A stretch of 64,000 nucleotides of DNA, taken from positions 1 through 64,000 of the forward strand of contig DASXOE010000013.1 of NCBI GenBank assembly GCA_036494575.1, given 5' to 3'. The notes beneath the pieces are model-generated. The model saw only the letters and a program-made list of their open reading frames with translations. It did no database searches and was not told the origin of the DNA. Below, one piece after another: positions 60,047-64,000 of this stretch. The DNA is from DASZFV01 sp036494575 (GTDB taxonomy: Bacteria > Myxococcota_A > Polyangia > Fen-1088). Numbering within the stretch: the first letter of the stretch is position 1; each line of letters begins with the position of its first letter. The translations under genes and the position numbers were made by a program.

Positions 60047-61175
60047 AGAAGGCGCTCACGGCCGCGCAGACGTGGTCGACCTTGTCGTCGGAGAGCTCGG
60101 GATAGATCGGGAGCGCGAGCGCCTCGGCGGCGGCCTTCTCGGCGCGTGGAAACTCTCCCGGACGGCCGCCGAACGCCGCCAACGCCGGTTGCAAATGGAG
60201 CGGCAATGGATAGTAGATGCACGTCGCGACGCCGGCCGCGCGCAGGTGCGCCGCCAAAGGGTCACGCCGCCCCTCCGGCACGCGTATGACGTATTGGTTC
60301 CACACGCATCCCGGATCCGCGGGGGGCAGCTCGACGGGGCAAGGCGCGAGCCGGTCCTGGTATCGATCGGCGATGTGACGGCGCCGCGCGGTCCAGGCGG
60401 ACAGGTGCGGCAGCTTGACCCTCAGCAGCGCCGCCTGGAGCTCGTCCATCCTGAAGTTCCCTCCGATCGCGACGTGCCGGAACCGCTCCGATGACCCGTG
60501 CGTCCGCAAGAGCGCCACGCGCTCGGCCACGATGCGCTCGTCCGTGACGATCGCGCCGCCATCGCCGAAGCCGCCGACGTTCTTCGACGGGAAGAACGAT
60601 AGGGCGCCTGCGCGGCCGAGCCCGCCCACCGGTCGGCTTCCGCCAGCGGCGGCTCCCTGACGGGCTCCCAGCGCCTGGGCGGCGTCTTCCAGCAAGACGG
60701 CGCCGTGCTTGCCGGCCTGGGCCTCGAGCGCGGCCGTGCGAGCGGCGCGGCCGAAGAGGTGCACGACCAGGATCGCCTTCGTGCGCGGGCCGACGCGGCC
60801 GGCGGCGTCCTCGGGATCCAGGTTCAGCGTGTCGGCCTCGACGTCGGCGAAGACCGGACGCGCTCCCAAGCGGACGATGGCCTCGACGGAGGCGAAGAAC
60901 GAGAAGGGGGTCGTGACCACCTCGTCGCCCGGGCCCACGCCGTGAGCCATGAGCAGCGCGAGGAGCGCGTCCGAGCCGGACGAGACGGCCACCGCGTGAG
61001 CGACGCCGTGCGCGTCCGCGAGCTCCCGCTCGAACGCCGCGACCTCCGGACCGAGGATGAATTGGTTCGACAGAAGGACCCGGCGCGCCGCCGCCTCGAG
61101 CTCCGCCAGGAGAGGCGCGTGCTGAGCCGTCAGATCGAGGAAGGGAACGTCGCAGGTGGGAGTCGGCGTGGACAT
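60033..61175 (-). CDS. wbpE: DegT/DnrJ/EryC1 aminotransferase, WbpE/WlbC-like
   Basis: 380-residue PLP-dependent sugar aminotransferase: PFLDLTAQHAPL, LSNQFILGPEVAAFERE, AVAVSSGSDALLALLMAHGVGPGDEVVTTPFSFFA, ILVVHLFGRAAR, DAAQALGA, and the PLP lysine K198 in FFPSKNVGGFGDGG. It would aminate the 3-keto sugar made by the dehydrogenase. It is on the opposite strand to the two partners, unlike the usual wbpB-wbpD-wbpE operon. ATG 61175 is preferred to TTG 61190. Confidence 0.85.
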   Translation of the reverse strand: MSTPTPTCDVPFLDLTAQHAPLLAELEAAARRVLLSNQFILGPEVAAFERELADAHGVAHAVAVSSGSDALLALLMAHGVGPGDEVVTTPFSFFASVEAIVRLGARPVFADVEADTLNLDPEDAAGRVGPRTKAILVVHLFGRAARTAALEAQAGKHGAVLLEDAAQALGARQGAAAGGSRPVGGLGRAGALSFFPSKNVGGFGDGGAIVTDERIVAERVALLRTHGSSERFRHVAIGGNFRMDELQAALLRVKLPHLSAWTARRRHIADRYQDRLAPCPVELPPADPGCVWNQYVIRVPEGRRDPLAAHLRAAGVATCIYYPLPLHLQPALAAFGGRPGEFPRAEKAAAEALALPIYPELSDDKVDHVCAAVSAFFNSR

Positions 61176-61228
61176 GGACGCGAGAGCCAACGTAGCGCGG
61201 CCGCGCGCGTTGACGTCCGAATTCGGAC

Positions 61229-61981
61229 ATGGTCTCCTGCAGCGCTTCCGTGAAGGTGTCGCTCGCCATTCCCGTCTACAACGAGCTGGCCACGCTGAAG
61301 GCGTCCATCCAGCGCGTGACGGCCGTCGATTTCGACAAGGAGCTCATCATCGTCGACGACGGGTCGACCGACGGCAGCCGCGAGTCCTTGAGCGAGCTTG
61401 CCGAGATCGGACTTTCGGCCTGGCTGCCGGACCCCGCCGCCGCGCGAGGCCGAAACGCCGCGCGCGTTCATCTCCAGCCGAAGAACATGGGCAAGGGCGC
61501 TGCGTTGCGGGCGGCGTTCGCGCTCGTCACCGGGGACATCGTCGTGATGCACGACGCGGATCTCGAATACGATCCCCAGGACATCCCAGGGCTCATCAAA
61601 CCCATCCGCGACGGAATCGCCGACGTGACCTTCGGGTCGCGCTTCATCGGATCGCCGAGGCGGGTGCTGTACTTCTGGCACACTGTCGTGAACCGCGGGC
61701 TGACGCTCATGTCCAACATGTTGAACGACCTGAACCTCACGGACATGGAGACCTGCTACAAGGCGTTTCGCGCCGACGTCCTCAAAGGCATCGCGATCGA
61801 GGAGGATCGGTTCGGCATCGAGCCCGAGCTCACGGCCAAGGTTTCGCGGATGAACCTGCGCATCTACGAGGTCCCCATCAGCTATCAGGGTCGGACCTAC
61901 GCCGAAGGGAAGAAGATCGGCTGGAAGGACGGCGTCCGCGCTTTCTACTGCATCTTCAAGTACGGCATCAGGCGACCTTGA
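61229..61981 (+). CDS. Glycosyltransferase family 2 (dolichol/polyprenol-phosphate type)
   Basis: 250-residue GT-A enzyme: SLAIPVYNELATLKASIQRV, ELIIVDDGSTDGSRESL, NMGKGAALRAAFALVTGDIVVMHDADLEYDPQDIPGLIKPI (the D-A-D site), GSRFIGSPRRVLYFWHTVVNRGLTLMSNMLNDLNLTDMETCYKAFR and the IEPELTAKVSRMNLRIYEVPISYQGRTYAEGKKIGWKDG segment. Close to the DPM1/GtrB group that acts on polyprenol phosphate. The stop overlaps the TTG start of the next gene. Confidence 0.9.
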   Translation: MVSCSASVKVSLAIPVYNELATLKASIQRVTAVDFDKELIIVDDGSTDGSRESLSELAEIGLSAWLPDPAAARGRNAARVHLQPKNMGKGAALRAAFALVTGDIVVMHDADLEYDPQDIPGLIKPIRDGIADVTFGSRFIGSPRRVLYFWHTVVNRGLTLMSNMLNDLNLTDMETCYKAFRADVLKGIAIEEDRFGIEPELTAKVSRMNLRIYEVPISYQGRTYAEGKKIGWKDGVRAFYCIFKYGIRRP

Positions 61982-63036
61982 TCGCCGGCCCATCGAGCTC
62001 CGAACGCGCCACCCTCGTCGCGCTCATGGCAGCCCTCGAAGATCCCGAAGGCGCGGCCATGATCGCCGACGATCCGCTGGTGCTCGTTGTCGCGCGCCGA
62101 CATCGCCTCACGCCCTTGCTGTCGATCCGATGCCGGAGACTCTTGCCGGCGGCTCTCGACGAGGCTTGCCGCCGCGACCACCTGCTCACGGCGGCGCGGC
62201 ACCTCGCGCTCTCGAGCGCCGCCGAGGAGTGCGTGACCGCGATGACGGACGCCGGCGTCGACGTGGCGCTCCTCAAGGGCCTCGCCTACGAACGCACGTT
62301 GTACCCACAGCCCGGCGCGAGACCGACCAGCGACATCGATCTGTTGGTGCGCGACCGCGACCGCAGACGCGCCTTCGAGGTGCTGGACAGACTGGGCTTC
62401 GAGCCGCGGGCGGCGGCGCCTGGCTTCGATGCGCCCGACTACCACGAGGTGGCCTGGCGTCGCGGACCCGTGGAGGTCGACCTGCACATGGCCCTGGCGC
62501 CGCTGGCCCGCTGCGCGATCGACTACGAGGACGTGTGGCGCGACATGCGCCCGCTCGAGCTCGGCGCCGCGCGCGCGTTCGCGCTGGCGCCGACACACGC
62601 CGCCGTGTTTCACGCCCTGCACATGGCCATCGATCACTTCGACGTGCCCGCGCTGTACTTGCTCGATCTGGCGCGCCTGCTCCCGACGAGCGCCGACGCG
62701 GCCGCCGCCCACGCGACCGCGCGCGCCTGGCGCTGTCACCGTCCCCTGAAGACGAGCGTGGCGCTGGCGGCGGCCTTTCAACCACGCTGGGCGGCGACGC
62801 AACCACTCGAGCCGCCGTCATGGCCTGCCGCCCGAGTCACGGCCCGCTTCGGTGCCCTGCCCGCCGTCCCGCGGCCCGAGCAGCTCCTGCGAAAGTTCGC
62901 CCACTTCGACAGGCTGACGGACGCGCTCCTCTACACCGCGGTCCAGGCGCGCCGGAATCTACACGAGCTCGTCGAACGCCGCGTACGGCGGCGGTCGGCG
63001 CGCGAGCGGTTGAAGCTGCCGAGACCGTCGCGATGA
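61978..63036 (+). CDS. Nucleotidyltransferase family protein (PF14907-type)
   Basis: 352-residue protein of the uncharacterised nucleotidyltransferase group. Helical N-terminal part, then VALLKGLAYERTLYPQPGARPTSDIDLLVRDRDRRRAFEVLDRLGF, with the D-I-D metal site, YHEVAWRRGPVEVDLHMALA, and AVFHALHMAIDHFDVPALYLLDLARLL. Members of this group occur in exopolysaccharide and peptide-maturation clusters with unknown substrates. TTG 61978 overlaps the upstream stop, so it is coupled to the GT2 gene. Confidence 0.8.
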   Translation: MIAGPSSSERATLVALMAALEDPEGAAMIADDPLVLVVARRHRLTPLLSIRCRRLLPAALDEACRRDHLLTAARHLALSSAAEECVTAMTDAGVDVALLKGLAYERTLYPQPGARPTSDIDLLVRDRDRRRAFEVLDRLGFEPRAAAPGFDAPDYHEVAWRRGPVEVDLHMALAPLARCAIDYEDVWRDMRPLELGAARAFALAPTHAAVFHALHMAIDHFDVPALYLLDLARLLPTSADAAAAHATARAWRCHRPLKTSVALAAAFQPRWAATQPLEPPSWPAARVTARFGALPAVPRPEQLLRKFAHFDRLTDALLYTAVQARRNLHELVERRVRRRSARERLKLPRPSR

Positions 63037-63054
63037 CCCGTCAGGTCTGCTCGG

Positions 63055-64000
63055 TCATCTGGCCGCGCCAAAGCGAACGTCGAGGAAATGCTCGAGCTGC
63101 TGAGCGACCCGACTCCAGCTATAGGCCTGCATCTTGGCGTGGGCATTCTTGCCCATCCGGCGGGTCTCCTCGGGTTCGCGCAGGGCTCTGATCGTCGCTT
63201 GAGCCAAAGCCTCCGAGTCCAGCATGGGCACGAGGATCCCATCAGTGCCGCTGGATATCACATCGGGAGACCCGCCCACGGCCGTCACGATCGGGCACAA
63301 GCCGCAGGCCATCGCCTCCAAGACCACGAGCGGGATCCCCTCGGCCACTGATGGGAGCAACAAGATCCGGTGTCGCCGGTAGACGTCGATCAGTCCCTCG
63401 GGACGAACGTGGGGAACGATTTCGGTCGTTTCTCTCCACGCGGCTGGCAACGCATCGCGGATGATGCTTTCTGTCGGGCCCGTGCCAGCGAGTGTCAGCT
63501 TGGCCGACACGCCCAAAGCCGACAGTCGCTCCAATGCCGCAATGAGAATCTTGGTTCCTTTTCGGGGAAGCCAACTCCCCAGGAACAACAGATCGCGCTC
63601 CGGTGGCTTTTCCGTCAACGGCACGCCAATGAATCGCGGCTCGAGACCGTTGTCGATCCGCGCAATTCGCTCCGCCGGTATCGCCAAACTGTCAACCATG
63701 TATTCGCGATCCTGGGTAGAAAGACACAATACGCCGGCGGATGTCTTCAACGACGCGAATGCTTGGGTCAACTCGGTGAGCGGCCAAACGACTCGTGAGC
63801 TCGGCGAGATCTGTTCTCCCGTGGCATTGCGTGTCTCGACCTGGACACGCCAGCATCTCGTCTCGCAGGCGTGAACCATCGCGAGCGTCCGGACACGCCT
63901 CCGCAACCGCAGGGCCGTTGGCCAAGCGATCGGCTCGTGCAGGATCGCGATCGGGACCTCCGTCGAGCGCTTTGCGAGCTTGTCGATCGCGATCGCGGTG
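63055..64000 (-). CDS. Glycosyltransferase family 4, partial (runs off the window)
   Basis: C-terminal 315 residues of a GT-B glycosyltransferase. The frame stays open to the last base, so the start lies beyond it. Seen are IAILHEPIAWPTALR, FLGSWLPRKGTKILIAALERLSALGVSAKLTLAGTGP, and the donor-site motif VAEGIPLVVLEAMACGLCPIVTAVGGSPDVI. The stop is 18 bp from the convergent nucleotidyltransferase gene. Codon use here is less GC-extreme than in the first part of the window. Confidence 0.88.
   Translation of the reverse strand, partial: TAIAIDKLAKRSTEVPIAILHEPIAWPTALRLRRRVRTLAMVHACETRCWRVQVETRNATGEQISPSSRVVWPLTELTQAFASLKTSAGVLCLSTQDREYMVDSLAIPAERIARIDNGLEPRFIGVPLTEKPPERDLLFLGSWLPRKGTKILIAALERLSALGVSAKLTLAGTGPTESIIRDALPAAWRETTEIVPHVRPEGLIDVYRRHRILLLPSVAEGIPLVVLEAMACGLCPIVTAVGGSPDVISSGTDGILVPMLDSEALAQATIRALREPEETRRMGKNAHAKMQAYSWSRVAQQLEHFLDVRFGAAR

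Overview
The window looks like a chromosomal segment of a myxobacterium or a close relative (Myxococcota, formerly Deltaproteobacteria). The evidence is very high GC with strong third-position G/C bias, two Ser/Thr kinases of the myxobacterial type (Zn-ribbon and PEGA versions), many short Gly/Ala/Pro-rich lipoproteins, an LL-diaminopimelate aminotransferase, and a division and cell-wall (dcw) cluster interrupted by unrelated genes. No rRNA, tRNA, CRISPR array, prophage or intact insertion sequence is visible. Long antisense open frames are everywhere because of the base composition and were left out.

Layout. 1-8 kb: dapL, a thiolase, a soluble histidine kinase, a small conserved protein, and a 1333-residue NTPase with a membrane segment and HEAT repeats. 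8-13.7 kb: DUF3105 lipoprotein, smpB, comF, ftsZ, and two plus-strand genes including an S1-repeat protein. 13.7-19.1 kb: minus-strand envelope block headed by an ECF-type sigma factor and its anti-sigma factor, followed by secreted proteins and a lysozyme-fold lipoprotein. 19.2-23.7 kb: a translationally coupled run ending in DUF4266-DUF3570-TlpA, then a DUF4142 protein, a Gly-rich secreted protein and a CxxxxCH lipoprotein.

23.7-40.1 kb: the dcw cluster on the minus strand, in transcription order rsmH, ftsL, ftsI, murE, murF, mraY, murD, ftsW, murG, murC, ftsQ, then after an 860-bp gap with a broken PIN-toxin gene, ftsA. Most junctions overlap (ATGA or GTGA), so the genes are probably translated together. 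ftsZ lies 12 kb further on and murB/ddl are absent between murC and ftsQ. Upstream of rsmH is a promoter-like sequence overlapping 10-bp-spaced TGGGN boxes like those bound by MraZ, but no mraZ gene.

40.1-51.1 kb: a Fic-like protein whose catalytic loop is degraded, an intergenic region crowded with hairpins, argH, a PEGA/TPR membrane protein, a Ser/Thr kinase, a HAD phosphatase, an MscS channel with a cyclic-nucleotide-binding domain, an Rsm22-type methyltransferase and the site-2 protease RseP. 51-64 kb: surface-polysaccharide genes (five glycosyltransferases, the last running off the window; WbpB/WbpD/WbpE-like enzymes for a diacetamido uronic acid; a large nucleotidyltransferase) mixed with a second Ser/Thr kinase, thiD, a small nucleotidyltransferase pair and a toxin-antitoxin pair whose toxin is frameshifted.

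Non-coding highlights are a bipartite palindromic repeat present three times (about 3.85, 41.34 and 47.50 kb), the MraZ-box-like operator, and a divergently oriented 27-codon ORF with a strong ribosome binding site between the hairpin cluster and argH.
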